DNA of 64,000 bases from Streptomyces sp. P3 (GCF_003032475.1 NZ_CP028369.1:6200001-6264000); one strand, 5' to 3'; positions 44,866 to 59,285 are shown, counted from the first letter of the stretch. Made by a program: numbers and translations. Notes: generated from the letters alone by a model not told the origin.

Positions 44866-44943
44866 ATGGCCGCTTCGGTGTCACCTGCGGCCAAGGGTGG
44901 GCGGGCAAGTGGCCGCATGCTCAAATCGTCATACGTCAATGTC

Positions 44944-45006
44944 TTGACGTCCGTCTGGCCAGCCGACAGTGTTCCATCACAAGCAATCAGGTGCACGATG
45001 CGCAAC
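44944..45006 (+). promoter_or_regulatory. Promoter with tandem palindromes before the importer operon
   Basis: TTGACG (44944-44949), then GTTCCA-TCACA-AGCAAT (44971-44987) and GGTGCA-CGATG-CGCAAC (44990-45006), 19 bp apart and ending 25 bases before the GTG. Confidence 0.6.
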
Positions 45007-45031
45007 GAATGTCATTCGGAAGGCTCGGGGC

Positions 45032-46514
<1,483 letters not shown>

Positions 46515-46515
<1 letters not shown>

Positions 46516-48533
46516 TGACCGTCGTCGTGGAGAAGACCGAGCCGGCGGGCGGACCGGAGAGTACCCGGCCCGTCGAGGAGCCGGCCCCGGCCGCAGGGCC
46601 CCGCAGGATCAGACGCTCCCTGGTGATCGGCGTGATCCTGGTCGTCTGGCTGGTGCTGTTCGCCGTGCTGCGCGGGAAGCAGACGTTGTCGCTGGCGGCG
46701 GCCGACCTCACCGATCTGCACCGGTGGTTCAACGACGTCAACGACTCGATCGGTGCGAACCGCGACTCCAACCCGCTGTTCCTGTACTTCTTCAACGAGA
46801 TCCGTCTCGTCATCGACACTCTGGCCGCGTTCGTCCAGGAGCTGATCTCGCAGCCGTCGGCCGGCCGGCCCCTCCCGCAGATCGGCTGGCTCGGAGTCGT
46901 CGGCATCGTCGGCTACGTCTCCTGGGCTTTCGGTAACTGGCGGGTCGCCCTGCTGGCGGTGGCGGGTTTCACCTTCCTCGGGCTGCAGGGGCTGTGGCAG
47001 GAGAGCATGGACACCCTGGCGCTGACCCTGTCCTCGGTCCTGGTGGCGCTGCTGTTCGCGATCCCGCTCGGGGTGTGGGCGGGGCTGTCCGACCGGTTCC
47101 ACCGGATCATGACGCCCTTCCTGGACTTCATGCAGACGATGCCGACCTTCGTCTACCTCGCCCCGCTGACGCTGTTCTTCCTCATCGGCGGAGCCTCCGC
47201 CACCATCGCCACGGTGATCTACGCGGCCCCGCCGGCCATCCGCATCACCGCGCACGCCATCCGGTCCGTGCCCGAGACCACCGTCGAGGCGGCCGAGTCA
47301 CTGGGCGCGACACGTCGGCAGTCGCTGACGAAGGTCCTGCTGCCGATGTCCAGGCGGACCGTGGTGATGGGCGTCAACCAGACCATCATGGCCGCCCTGG
47401 CCATGGTCACCATCGCCGCCCTCATCGACGCTCCCGGTCTCGGCAAGACCGTGGTGCAGGCGCTGCAGTCGCTCGACGTCGGCACCGCCTTCAACGCGGG
47501 CCTGTCCATCGTCGTCATGGCGATCGTCCTCGACCGGGTGACGACCGCGGCCAGCACCCGCGAGGAGGAGGCCCGGCGTTCGAAGAACCGGTTCCTCGCC
47601 TGGCGGCGGCCGCTGCTGGGCGCGGGCGCGGCCGTCACCGCGGTCCTGGTCTACCTGTCGCACACGTTCGTGTGGGCGGCCGAGTTCCCCGGCGAGGGCG
47701 GTCTCGGCAGTTCCATCGCGAGCGCGGCGGACACCACGACGACCTGGGTGCAGGACCACTTGTCGGGTGTCACCAACACCGTCCGTGACGCCCTCACGAA
47801 CGGGCTGCTCAACCCCTTCCAGTCACTGCTCACCGACTCCCCGTGGTGGCTGGTCGGCGCCGTACTGATCGCACTCGGCGCGGTGCTCGGCGGCATACGG
47901 GCCGGCATCACCACGGCCGTCTGCGTCGGCCTGCTGGTCGCCACCGGGATGTGGTCGGACGCCATGACGACGCTGGCCTCGACCGTCGTCGCGACGGCGC
48001 TGGTGATGCTGCTCGGCGTCGTTCTCGGTGTGTGGATGGGCCGCAGCGCTCTCGTGGACCGGGTGTTGCGGCCGAGTCTGGACGCGGCGCAGGTCATGCC
48101 GCCGTTCGTCTATCTGGTGCCGTTCCTCGCGCTGTTCGGCGCGACCCGCTTCACGGCCATCGTCGCCGCCGTGGTGTATGCGGCTCCCGTCGCCATCAAG
48201 ATCATCGGGGATGGGGTGCGGAACGTGCCCGCGGCCACCGTGGAGGCGGCCACCTCCGCCGGGTGCGACACCTGGCAGATCATCACCAAGGTCCAGCTGC
48301 CGATGGCACGCGGCGCCCTGACCCTCGCGACCAACCAGGGTCTGATCTACGTGCTGTCGATGGTTGTGGTGGGCGGCCTGGTAGGCGCGGGCGCCCTCGG
48401 CTACGACGTCGTGGCCGGTTTCTCGCAGGGCCAGCTGTTCGGGAAGGGGCTCGCCGCGGGGCTGGCCATCGTCCTTCTCGGAGTCATGTTCGACCGCATC
48501 ACCCAGGCCGCGGCGCGGCGAACCAGTGCGTAA
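46515..48533 (+). CDS. Glycine betaine ABC importer, duplicated permease
   Basis: A 672-residue permease that contains two ProW-type domains in one chain. The first EAA-type loop is TTVEAAESLGATRRQSLTKV (about residue 255) and the second is ATVEAATSAGCDTWQIITKV (about residue 570). About 13 hydrophobic helices are visible. Ordinary ProW has a single domain and homodimerises, so this fused form makes both halves of the channel. The N-terminal 35 residues are cytosolic and acidic. Confidence 0.9.
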
Positions 48534-48546
48534 GGAGCAACTGACC

Positions 48547-49527
48547 ATGGCAAGGCAAGCAAGACGATGGAGAGCCGGCGCGGCCGGCATGGCGGTCCTC
48601 GGGCTCACCCTCACCGCCTGCGGCGGTGCGAAGGTCGGCGACAGCTCCTCAGGGACCGGCGGCGGCGCGGACGGCTCCGGCAAGTGCGGCACCTTCAACC
48701 TCGCGGTCAACCCCTGGGTCGGCTACGAGGCCAACGCCGCGGTCGTCGCGTACGTCGCGGAGAACGACCTCCACTGCAAGGTCACCAAGAAGGACCTCAA
48801 GGAGGAGATCGCCTGGCAGGGCTTCGGGACCGGCGAGGTGGACGCGGTCGTCGAGAACTGGGGCCACGACGACCTCAAGAAGAAGTACATCACCGGCCAG
48901 AAGACCGCCGTGGAGGCCGGCCCGACGGGGAACAAGGGCATCATCGGCTGGTACGTGCCGCCGTGGCTGGCCAAGGAGCACCCGGACATCACCGACTGGA
49001 GCAACCTGAACAAGTACGCGGCGAAGTTCAAGACCTCGGAGTCGGGAGGCAAGGGCCAGCTTCTCGACGGCGACCCGTCGTACGTGACCAACGACGAGGC
49101 GCTGGTGAAGAACCTGAAGCTGGACTTCAAGGTGGTGTACGCGGGCAGTGAGACCGCGCTCATCCAGGCCTACCGCAAGGCGGAGAAGAACAAGGAGTGG
49201 GTGATCGGCTACTTCTACGAGCCCCAGTGGTTCCTCTCCGAGGTGCCGCTCGTGAAGGTGAACCTGCCCGCGTACAAGGCGGGTTGCGACGCCGACGCGG
49301 AGAAGATCGCGTGCGACTACCCGGTGTACGACCTGGACAAGATCGTCAGCGCGAAGTTCGCCGAGTCGGGCAGCCCGGCCTACGACCTGGTGAAGAAGTT
49401 CAACTGGACGAACGACGACCAGAACGTCGTGGCCAAGTACATCGCGGTCGACAAGATGACCCCAGAGGCCGCGGCCAAGAAGTGGGTCGAGGCCAACCGC
49501 GCCAAGGTGGACGCCTGGATCAAGTAG
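48547..49527 (+). CDS. Glycine betaine-binding lipoprotein
   Basis: A 326-residue OpuAC-type binding protein. The signal peptide ends in the lipobox LTLTAC-GG, then a Ser/Gly linker. The mature domain opens FNLAVNPWVGYEANAAVVAY and includes many Trp/Tyr (AVVENWGHDD, GWYVPPWLAKEHPD, GYFYEPQWFLSE) of the kind that build the aromatic cage around quaternary amines. The ATG at 48547 has AAGGAG upstream; GTG 48526, which overlaps the permease, would spoil the signal peptide. It ends the importer operon. Confidence 0.92.
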   Translation: MARQARRWRAGAAGMAVLGLTLTACGGAKVGDSSSGTGGGADGSGKCGTFNLAVNPWVGYEANAAVVAYVAENDLHCKVTKKDLKEEIAWQGFGTGEVDAVVENWGHDDLKKKYITGQKTAVEAGPTGNKGIIGWYVPPWLAKEHPDITDWSNLNKYAAKFKTSESGGKGQLLDGDPSYVTNDEALVKNLKLDFKVVYAGSETALIQAYRKAEKNKEWVIGYFYEPQWFLSEVPLVKVNLPAYKAGCDADAEKIACDYPVYDLDKIVSAKFAESGSPAYDLVKKFNWTNDDQNVVAKYIAVDKMTPEAAAKKWVEANRAKVDAWIK

Positions 49528-49563
49528 TGGCGGAGACCGGGCGCGGGAGGCCGGTCTGACCAT

Positions 49564-49606
49564 GCCCGGTGGGCGGCGTGTGCGGGATGCGCGCCGCCCA
49601 CCGGGC
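49564..49606 (+). terminator. Terminator of the importer operon
   Basis: Perfect 15-bp inverted repeat (49564-49578 and 49592-49606, first arm GCCCGGTGGGCGGCG), 13-base loop, 36 bases after the binding-protein stop. Confidence 0.8.
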
Positions 49607-49657
49607 GTCGCTGTGTCCGGGCTTGTCGGCCCCCTGTTTTCCGAGGTCTCGGGACCC

Positions 49658-52203
<2,546 letters not shown>

Positions 52204-52240
52204 CACCCGGCCACGACCGAAGAGGGAAGGAACACCGCCG

Positions 52241-53101
52241 GTGAACGCACAACTGCTCGACGGCAAGGCCACCGCCGCCGACATCCGCCGCGAACTCACG
52301 GAGCGCGTGGCCAAGTTGACCGCCATCGGCGGCCGCCCGCCGGGCCTCGGCACCGTTCTGGTCGGCGACGACCCCGGCAGCCGTGCCTATGTCGGCGGCA
52401 AGCACCGCGACTGCGCCCAGGTCGGCATCGCCTCCATCCGCCGCGACCTGCCCGCCGACGCCACCCAGCAGCAGGTCGAGGACGTCATCGACGAGCTGAA
52501 CGCCGACCCGGCCTGCACCGGCTACATCGTCCAGCTCCCGCTGCCACGCCACCTCGACGCCAACGCCGTACTGGAACGCATGGACCCGGCCAAGGACGCC
52601 GACGGACTGCACCCGGTCAACCTCGGCCGGCTCACCCTCGGCGTCGACGCACCGCTGCCGTGCACCCCGCGCGGCATCGTCGAACTCCTCCGCCGCCACG
52701 ACGTGCCGCTCGCCGGCGCCCGGGTCTGCGTGGTCGGCCGGGGCATCACGGTCGGCCGCCCCATCGGCCTGCTGCTCACCCGTCGCTCCGAGAACGCCAC
52801 CGTGACCCTGTGCCACACCGGCACCAGGGGTCTGGCCTGGCACACCCGCGAGGCCGACATCGTCATCGCGGCGGCCGGGTCACCCGGACTGATCACCAAG
52901 GACATGCTGCGCACCGGCGCGGCCGTCCTGGACGTCGGCATCACCCGCACCGACCAGGGCCTGATCGGCGACATCCACCCGGACGCCGCCCAGGTCGCCG
53001 GCTGGATCGCGCCGATGCCCGGTGGAGTGGGCCCCATGACCCGCGCGATGTTGCTGGCCAACGTCGTCGAGGCCGCCGAGAGGAACGCCACCGCCGTATG
53101 A
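52241..53101 (+). CDS. folD: Methylene-THF dehydrogenase/cyclohydrolase
   Basis: A 286-residue bifunctional enzyme that oxidises 5,10-methylene-THF to 10-formyl-THF with NADP. The catalytic Lys is in YVGGKHRDC, the folate region is [10 protein letters not shown], the NADP motif [11 protein letters not shown], and the C-terminal [11 protein letters not shown] is present. The start is GTG 52241 with AGAGGGAAGG upstream. It is a pathway-specific copy; most genomes have another housekeeping folD. It would handle the methylene-THF made by its two neighbours. Confidence 0.92.
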   Translation: MNAQLLDGKATAADIRRELTERVAKLTAIGGRPPGLGTVLVGDDPGSRAYVGGKHRDCAQVGIASIRRDLPADATQQQVEDVIDELNADPACTGYIVQLPLPRHLDANAVLERMDPAKDADGLHPVNLGRLTLGVDAPLPCTPRGIVELLRRHDVPLAGARVCVVGRGITVGRPIGLLLTRRSENATVTLCHTGTRGLAWHTREADIVIAAAGSPGLITKDMLRTGAAVLDVGITRTDQGLIGDIHPDAAQVAGWIAPMPGGVGPMTRAMLLANVVEAAERNATAV

Positions 53102-53159
53102 ACGCGCACGCCCCCCAGTACCCGCCGTATCCGCACCTTTCGGAAGACGGAGACGTCCG

Positions 53160-54392
53160 ATGAGCCCCCGCACCCCAGGCGCAGACCTCCCCGAGCACCC
53201 CGACTGGCTGTGGCGTGACCCCGAGCCCGCGAAGTCGTACGACGTAGTGATCGTCGGCGGCGGCGGACACGGTCTGGCCACGGCCCACTACCTGGCGAGG
53301 AACCACGGCATCACCAATGTCGCGGTGCTGGAGAAGGGGTGGCTCGGCGGCGGCAACATGGCCCGCAACACCACGATCATCCGCTCCAACTACCTGTGGG
53401 ACGATAGCGCGGGCATCTACGAGCACGCCCTCAAGCTCTGGGAGGGACTGGAGGAGGAGCTCGACTACCCGATCCTCTTCTCCCAGCGCGGTGTGCTGAA
53501 CCTCGCGCACAGCCTCCAGGACGTCCGCGACAGCGTGCGGCGCGTGGAGGCCAACCGCCTCAACGGCGTGGACGCGGAGTGGCTCGACGCCGACCGCGTC
53601 AAGGAAGTCTGCCCGATCGTCAACATCTCGCAGGACGTGCGCTACCCGGTCCTCGGCGCGACCTACCAGCCGCGCGCGGGCATCGCCAAGCACGACCACG
53701 TGGCCTGGGGCCTGGCCCGCTCCGCCGACGCGGCCGGCATCGACATCATCCAGAACTGCGAGGTCACCGGCCTCGACGTCGTCGACAACCGGGTCGTCGG
53801 CGTCCGGACGACACGGGGCCGCATCGCGGCCGGCAAGGTCGCGCTCTGCTCGGCAGGGCACACCTCGGTCCTCGCCGCCATGGCGGGCATCCAACTCCCC
53901 GTCCAGTCCCACCCGCTGCAGGCCCTGGTCTCCGAGCTCCTCGAGCCCGTGCACCCCACGGTCGTCATGTCCAACGCCGTCCATGTGTACGTCAGCCAGG
54001 CGCACAAGGGCGAGCTGGTGATGGGCGCGGGCATCGACGCGTACAACTCGTACACCCAGCGCGGCGCCTTCCACATCATCGAGGAGCAGATGGCCGCGGC
54101 CCTGGAGCTGTTCCCGGTCTTCGCGCGCGCGCACGTCCTGCGCACCTGGGGAGGCATCGTCGACGTCAGTCCCGACGCGTCGCCGATCATGGGGCTCAGT
54201 CCCGTCGACAACCTCTATCTCAACTGCGGCTGGGGAACGGGCGGTTTCAAGGCCACCCCGGGCGTCGGCTGGGTCTACGCCCACACCATCGCCCACGACA
54301 CCCCGCACGCCCTCAACGCCCCCTTCTCGCTCGACCGTTTCACCACCGGCGCGCTCGTCGACGAGCACGGCGCGGCCGCGGTGGCCCACTAG
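53160..54392 (+). CDS. soxB: Sarcosine oxidase beta subunit
   Basis: A 410-residue flavoprotein. The FAD motif is [20 protein letters not shown], and the KHDHVAW stretch near residue 178 holds the His to which FMN is covalently bound in characterised Sox[19 protein letters not shown] and [12 protein letters not shown] are typical of the family. It oxidises sarcosine to glycine together with the alpha, delta and gamma subunits. It is followed after 11 bases by the fused soxDA gene. Confidence 0.93.
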   Translation: MSPRTPGADLPEHPDWLWRDPEPAKSYDVVIVGGGGHGLATAHYLARNHGITNVAVLEKGWLGGGNMARNTTIIRSNYLWDDSAGIYEHALKLWEGLEEELDYPILFSQRGVLNLAHSLQDVRDSVRRVEANRLNGVDAEWLDADRVKEVCPIVNISQDVRYPVLGATYQPRAGIAKHDHVAWGLARSADAAGIDIIQNCEVTGLDVVDNRVVGVRTTRGRIAAGKVALCSAGHTSVLAAMAGIQLPVQSHPLQALVSELLEPVHPTVVMSNAVHVYVSQAHKGELVMGAGIDAYNSYTQRGAFHIIEEQMAAALELFPVFARAHVLRTWGGIVDVSPDASPIMGLSPVDNLYLNCGWGTGGFKATPGVGWVYAHTIAHDTPHALNAPFSLDRFTTGALVDEHGAAAVAH

Positions 54393-54403
54393 GGAGCCCA
54401 ACC

Positions 54404-57400
54404 ATGCTGCTCATCCCCTGCCCGTGGTGCGGACCCCGCGACGAGGCCGAGTTCCACTACGGCGGCCAGGCCCACGTGGCCTATCCCGAGACCCCCTCGG
54501 CCCTCACCGACGAGGAGTGGGCCCGCTACCTCTTCTTCCGCGACAACACCAAGGGCCCGTTCGCCGAACGCTGGAGCCACGCGGCGGGCTGCCGCCGCTG
54601 GTTCAACGCGGTGCGCGACACCTCGACGAACGAGATCCTTTCCGTGTACCGCTCGGGCGAGGAACGCCCACCGACCCCGGAGCCGCGTCCGGCATCACCA
54701 GCCAGTCCGGCGTTTGAGGACGAGGCCCTTCAGGCCGAAGAGGGGTCCGGGGGCGCAACCCCCGGAAGCGGTGTCGAAGGTGCGCAGCCCCTTCAGGACG
54801 GGACGGGCGGGGCGACCCAACCGTTCCGCCACCCCACCCGAGGCCGGATCGACCGCGGCACCCTCCTCACCTTCACCTTCGACGGCACCGAGTACCAGGG
54901 CCACCGGGGCGACACCCTCGCCTCCGCCCTCCTCGCCAACGGAGTGATCCAGGCGGGCACCAGCATCAAGCTCGGCCGCCCCCGAGGTATCTTCTCCGCC
55001 GGCGTCGAGGAACCCAACGCCGTCATCCAGATCGTGGAACCCTTCCCCGAGCCGATGCTCCCCGCGACCACCGTCGAGCTCTACGACGGCCTGGTCGCCA
55101 CCAGCCTCCCCGGCCAGGGCCGCCTCGCCACCGAACCCGACCCGGCCCGCTACGACGCCGTACACGCCCACTGCGACCTGCTGGTCGTGGGCGCGGGCCC
55201 GGCGGGCCTCGCCGCCGCGGCCGCGGCGGCGAACAGCGGCGCCCGCGTCATCCTCGCCGACGACCAGCCGGAACCCGGCGGCAGCCTCCTCGGCACCGCC
55301 GAACACCTCGACTGGGTGGGTGAGACCGCCGACCTGCTCGAAGCCGCGCCGGAGGTCCGGGTGCTGCGCCGTACGACCGTCTTCGGCTACTACGACGACA
55401 ACCACCTCCTCGCCGTCGAGCGCCGCACCAACCACCTCGGCGGCGCGGCCCCCGGGAACGTCTCCCGGGAACGCGTCTGGCGCATCCGCGCCCGTCGCGT
55501 CGTCCTCGCGACCGGCGCCCACGAGCGGTCGCTGGCCTTCGCCGACAACGACCGCCCCGGCGTGATGCTGGCCTCCTCGGCCCGCACCCACGTCAACCGC
55601 CACGGCTCCCTGCCCGGCCGCCACGCGGTTGTCTTCACCACCAACGACAGTGCCTACGCGGCGGCCCTGGACCTCGCCTCGGCGGGCCTGGCCGTCACAG
55701 CCATCGTCGACACGCGCCCCGAACCGGGGGAGTGGGCCGAGCGCGCCAGGGCCGCCGGCATCGAGGTCCTGGCCGGGCACGCCGTCACCGGCACGGAGGG
55801 CGAGGCGCGGCTCACCGCCGTGACCGTGGCCCCGTACGGCGAGTCCGCCGGACAGCGGGAGTTCGCGGCCGACCTGCTGCTGGTCTCCGGCGGCTGGAAC
55901 CCGGTGGCGCACCTCTTCAGCCAGTCCGGGGGGAAGCTGCGCCACGACGAGACACTGGGCTCCTTCGTGCCCGACACCGGCCGCCAGGCGGTCGAGGTCG
56001 TGGGCGCCGCGAGCGGCCTCCTCGACCCGGCAGCCGTCCTCGCCCAGGGCGCCGCCGCCGGCGCCCGTGCGATCGAGGCCGAGGGATACACGCCCGAGGA
56101 GCGCCGCCTCCCGGCCGTGCCGCCACAGCCACGGTCGACTCCGCCGATGCACGTGTACGTCGTCCCGGGTGAGTCGGACGCTCCCCGGTTCGTGGACCTC
56201 CAGCGTGACGTCACCGTGTCGGACCTGGCCCGCGCGACCGGCGCCGGCCTGCGCTCGGTGGAGCACACCAAGCGGTACACCACCGCCGGCACGGCGAACG
56301 ACCAGGGCAAGACCTCGGGCGTGCTGGCGAGCGGGGCCGTCGCCGAACTGCTCGGCGTGGACGTGTCGGCCCTCGGCACGACCACCTTCCGCCCGCCGTA
56401 CACACCGGTCTCCTTCGCAGCCCTCGCGGGCCGCGACCGGGGCGTGCTGAGCGACCCGGTCCGCACGACCGCGCTCCACGAGTGGCATGTCGGGCACGGG
56501 GCGCTGTTCGAGAACGTCGGCCAGTGGAAGCGTCCCTGGTACTACCCGCGGGACGGCGAGGACATGGAGACCGCCGTGCTGCGCGAGTGCGCGGCGACCC
56601 GCGAGGGCGTGGGCTTCATGGACGCCTCCACCCTCGGCAAGATCGACGTCCAGGGCCCGGACGCCGGTGTCTTCCTCGACCTGCTCTACACCAACATGAT
56701 GAGCACCCTGAAGGTCGGCATGATCCGCTACGGCGTCATGTGCCGCCCGGACGGCATGGTCTTCGACGACGGCACCGTCATCCGGGTCGACCGGAACCGC
56801 TACCTGGTCACCACGACGACCGGCAACGCCGCGGCCGTCCTGGACTGGATGGAGGAGTGGCTCCAGACGGAGTGGCCCGAGCTGAAGGTGCACTGCACGT
56901 CCGTGACCGAACAGTGGGCCACGGTCGCCCTGGTCGGCCCGAGCTCCCGTGACGTGCTCGGAGCCCTCGCACCCGGGCTCGCCGTCGCCAACGAGGACTT
57001 CCCGTTCATGGCCTGGCGCGAGACGACCGTCGCGGGCATCGAGGCCCGGGTCTGCCGGATCAGCTTCTCCGGCGAACTCGCCTACGAGATCAACGTGTCG
57101 CCGTGGGAGGCCCTCGCCCTGTGGGAGGCCCTGTACGAGGCCGGCGCCCCTTACGGCATCACCCCGTACGGCACCGAGACCATGCACGTCCTGCGCGCCG
57201 AGAAGGGCTACCCGATCATCGGTCAGGACACCGACGGCACCGTCACCCCGCAGGACCTCGGCATGAGCTGGGCGGTCTCCAAGAAGAAGCCCGACTTCAT
57301 CGGCAAGCGCTCGTTCGCCCGCGCCGACACGGTGCGCCCGGACCGCAAGCACCTGGTCGGCCTGCTCCCCGAGGACCCGGCCGCGTTCCTCCCCGAGGGC

Positions 57401-57634
57401 ACCCACCTGGTCGCCGACGGCGAACTGCCGGCTCCGCCCGTGCCGATGCTCGGCCACGTCACCTCCAGTTACCGCAGCGCCGCTCTCGGCCGCACCTTCG
57501 CGCTCGCCCTGATCAAGGGCGGCCGGGACCGCATCGGCGAGCGGCTCTACGCCCCCGTGGGCGACCGGCTGGTCCCCGTGACCGTCGCCAGCCCCGTCCT
57601 CTACGACCCCGAGGGAGCCCGCCGCGATGGCTGA
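54404..57634 (+). CDS. soxDA: Fused sarcosine oxidase delta-alpha subunit
   Basis: A 1076-residue open frame. Residues 1-85 are SoxD, with its zinc motif C6-P-W-C9 and SHAAGC63RRWF. Residues about 97-137 are encoded by a Streptomyces intergenic repeat. From about residue 140 to the end is SoxA: start-like TQPFRHPTRGRIDRGTLLTF, an NAD-binding motif LLVVGAGPAGLAAAAAA, then a C-terminal GcvT-like folate domain (from about 660). Normally soxD and soxA are separate, each about 95 and 950 residues. No ATG or GTG in frame lies near the usual soxA start, so SoxA can only be made as a fusion unless a frame-internal GTG upstream (54646) is used. AGGGAG precedes the ATG. Confidence 0.85.
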   Translation: MLLIPCPWCGPRDEAEFHYGGQAHVAYPETPSALTDEEWARYLFFRDNTKGPFAERWSHAAGCRRWFNAVRDTSTNEILSVYRSGEERPPTPEPRPASPASPAFEDEALQAEEGSGGATPGSGVEGAQPLQDGTGGATQPFRHPTRGRIDRGTLLTFTFDGTEYQGHRGDTLASALLANGVIQAGTSIKLGRPRGIFSAGVEEPNAVIQIVEPFPEPMLPATTVELYDGLVATSLPGQGRLATEPDPARYDAVHAHCDLLVVGAGPAGLAAAAAAANSGARVILADDQPEPGGSLLGTAEHLDWVGETADLLEAAPEVRVLRRTTVFGYYDDNHLLAVERRTNHLGGAAPGNVSRERVWRIRARRVVLATGAHERSLAFADNDRPGVMLASSARTHVNRHGSLPGRHAVVFTTNDSAYAAALDLASAGLAVTAIVDTRPEPGEWAERARAAGIEVLAGHAVTGTEGEARLTAVTVAPYGESAGQREFAADLLLVSGGWNPVAHLFSQSGGKLRHDETLGSFVPDTGRQAVEVVGAASGLLDPAAVLAQGAAAGARAIEAEGYTPEERRLPAVPPQPRSTPPMHVYVVPGESDAPRFVDLQRDVTVSDLARATGAGLRSVEHTKRYTTAGTANDQGKTSGVLASGAVAELLGVDVSALGTTTFRPPYTPVSFAALAGRDRGVLSDPVRTTALHEWHVGHGALFENVGQWKRPWYYPRDGEDMETAVLRECAATREGVGFMDASTLGKIDVQGPDAGVFLDLLYTNMMSTLKVGMIRYGVMCRPDGMVFDDGTVIRVDRNRYLVTTTTGNAAAVLDWMEEWLQTEWPELKVHCTSVTEQWATVALVGPSSRDVLGALAPGLAVANEDFPFMAWRETTVAGIEARVCRISFSGELAYEINVSPWEALALWEALYEAGAPYGITPYGTETMHVLRAEKGYPIIGQDTDGTVTPQDLGMSWAVSKKKPDFIGKRSFARADTVRPDRKHLVGLLPEDPAAFLPEGTHLVADGELPAPPVPMLGHVTSSYRSAALGRTFALALIKGGRDRIGERLYAPVGDRLVPVTVASPVLYDPEGARRDG
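54692..54815 (+). repeat. Streptomyces interspersed repeat inside the sox fusion gene
   Basis: The DNA between the SoxD and SoxA parts reads CCAGTCCGGCGTTTGAGGAC, GAGGCCCTTCAGG and so on. This resembles the dispersed repeat often found between genes in Streptomyces. It contains a perfect hairpin TCCGGGGG-CGCAA-CCCCCGGA (54746-54766). It is read in frame as an acidic, Gly/Ala/Pro-rich linker. Confidence 0.7.
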
Positions 57635-58229
57635 CACCGCCCCGACCTCCCGGCCCCGCAGTCCGCTGGCCGGGGCCGCCGACCGGCTGGCCGCCGCCAC
57701 CCGTACCTCCGGTGGCGCGATCCGGCTGGCCGAACTGCCCTTCCTCACCCAGCTCGACGTGCGTCTCGACGCGAAGGGGGCGGCGGCGGACGCCGTCGGC
57801 CTCGCGCTGGGCCTCACGCTGCCACTGGAACCCGACACCGTCGTCCGCGCGGGGGAGTCGACCGCGCTGTGGCTCGGCCCCGACGAGTGGCTGCTCGTGG
57901 GGCCGCCGGGCCGGGAGCGCGAACTGGAGAGCCGGATCCGGGAGGCCGCGGGAGAGGAGCCGGTCTCGGTCACCGACGTCTCCGCGCAGCGCACCACCGT
58001 CCTCGTCGCCGGCGCGCGAGCCCGTGACCTGCTGGCCCACGGCTGCTCGCTGGACCTGCATCCGAGGGCCTTCGGTTCCGGCCGCTGTGCCCAGACCACC
58101 CTGGGCCGCACCCAGGTCGTCCTGGTCGCGCGTGAGGAGCCCAGCGCCGGTTTCTGGATCCTGGTCCGTTCGTCGTTCGCCGGGTATCTGGCGGACTGGC
58201 TGCTGGACGCGGCGACGGAGTACGTCTGA
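57627..58229 (+). CDS. soxG: Sarcosine oxidase gamma subunit
   Basis: A 200-residue protein with the SoxG pattern: IRLAELPFLTQLDVRLD, LWLGPDEWLLVG, VSVTDVSAQRTTVLVAG, and FWILVRSSFAGYLADWLLDA. It starts eight bases before the soxDA stop. It completes the heterotetrameric-type enzyme, of which only the subunit number is altered here by the delta-alpha fusion. Confidence 0.9.
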   Translation: MADTAPTSRPRSPLAGAADRLAAATRTSGGAIRLAELPFLTQLDVRLDAKGAAADAVGLALGLTLPLEPDTVVRAGESTALWLGPDEWLLVGPPGRERELESRIREAAGEEPVSVTDVSAQRTTVLVAGARARDLLAHGCSLDLHPRAFGSGRCAQTTLGRTQVVLVAREEPSAGFWILVRSSFAGYLADWLLDAATEYV

Positions 58230-58259
58230 GTCACCCCGGCGGGGGCGACCCCGTCACGC

Positions 58260-58290
58260 CTGTGGGAGCTCCGGTGAGGGGCTCCCACAG
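58260..58290 (+). terminator. Terminator after soxG
   Basis: Perfect 10-bp stem CTGTGGGAGC / GCTCCCACAG with an 11-base loop, 30 bases after the soxG stop. Confidence 0.7.
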
Positions 58291-58361
58291 CGCTATGCCG
58301 GCAAGGCCGTGAAAGCGTCCTGCCCACGCGGTCCTGTCAGCGCGTCGAAAGTCGGACACCA

Positions 58362-59285
58362 GTGATCGTCACGGCCCCCGCCACCGGCAGATCCTCGCGT
58401 CCGGGAACGCCGGACCTGTACCCGCACGGCCTTCCACGTCCGGGCAGGACGCTGGTCATGGGCGTCGTGAACGTCACGCCGGACTCGTTCTCCGACGGCG
58501 GGCTGTCGTTCGCCGAGCACGCCGCCGTGGCGCACGGGCTCGCCCTGCTGGAGCAGGGGGCGGACATCGTGGACGTCGGCGGTGAGTCGACCCGCCCCGG
58601 CGCGCTGCGCCCACCGGTCGAGGAGGAGCTGCGACGGGTGCTGCCCGTCGTCCGGCACCTCGCGGCGGCGGGCGCGGTCGTCAGTGTCGACACCATGCGG
58701 GCCGAGGTCGCCGCCCGCGCCCTGGAGGCGGGCGCACGGCTGGTCAACGACGTCTCAGGGGGCCTCGCCGATCCCGGGATGCTGCCCCTGATGGCGCGGT
58801 CGGGGGTGCCGTACGTGCTGATGCACTGGCGTGGCCACTCCGCCGCCATGCAGGAGAACGCCGTCTACGACGACGTGGTCGACGAGGTGCTCGGCGAAGT
58901 GCGGCTGCGGATCGACGCCGCCCTGGAGGCGGGTGTCCCGCCCGGATCGATGATCGTCGATCCCGGGCTGGGCTTCGCCAAGCAGCCCGAACACAACTGG
59001 GAGCTGCTGGGCCGTCTCGGCGAGGTCCGCGCGCTGGGCCGCCCCGTCCTGCTGGGCGCGTCCCGCAAGGCGTTCCTGGGGCGGCTGCTCGCCGACCGGA
59101 CGACCGGGGAACCGCGCCCGGCGCGCGAGCGTGACGCCGCGACCACCGCCGTGTCCGTGCTCGCGGCCGCACAGGGCGTCTGGTGCCTGCGCGTGCACGA
59201 CGTCGCCTCCACGCTGGACGCGGTGCGGGTGACGGCCCGTTGGGGCGCGGAGACGGCGGTGTCTGCGCGGCTGCCTCTGGGCTGA
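58362..59285 (+). CDS. folP: Dihydropteroate synthase
   Basis: A 307-residue TIM-barrel enzyme of folate synthesis that joins p-aminobenzoate to the pterin. All family motifs are present: GVVNVTPDSFSDGG, VGGESTRPGA, LVNDVSGG, VLMHWRG, DPGLGFAK and LLGASRKAFLG. The start is GTG 58362. Streptomyces usually carry a folP in the folate operon, so this one is probably an extra copy tied to the THF demand of the demethylases. Loop 2 and the sulfonamide-contact loops look ordinary. Confidence 0.9.
   Translation: MIVTAPATGRSSRPGTPDLYPHGLPRPGRTLVMGVVNVTPDSFSDGGLSFAEHAAVAHGLALLEQGADIVDVGGESTRPGALRPPVEEELRRVLPVVRHLAAAGAVVSVDTMRAEVAARALEAGARLVNDVSGGLADPGMLPLMARSGVPYVLMHWRGHSAAMQENAVYDDVVDEVLGEVRLRIDAALEAGVPPGSMIVDPGLGFAKQPEHNWELLGRLGEVRALGRPVLLGASRKAFLGRLLADRTTGEPRPARERDAATTAVSVLAAAQGVWCLRVHDVASTLDAVRVTARWGAETAVSARLPLG

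Larger units (their letters stand above)
44697..45031. other. Intergenic region with two operator pairs
   Basis: 335 bp without a gene; it carries two tandem palindrome units (44830-44865 and 44971-45006) ahead of the importer operon. Confidence 0.6.

Noticed and set aside
54695..58327. 1210-codon minus-strand open frame opposite the sox genes
   Set aside because: Antisense shadow in high-GC DNA with no recognisable domain; the plus strand encodes clear SoxA and SoxG motifs.
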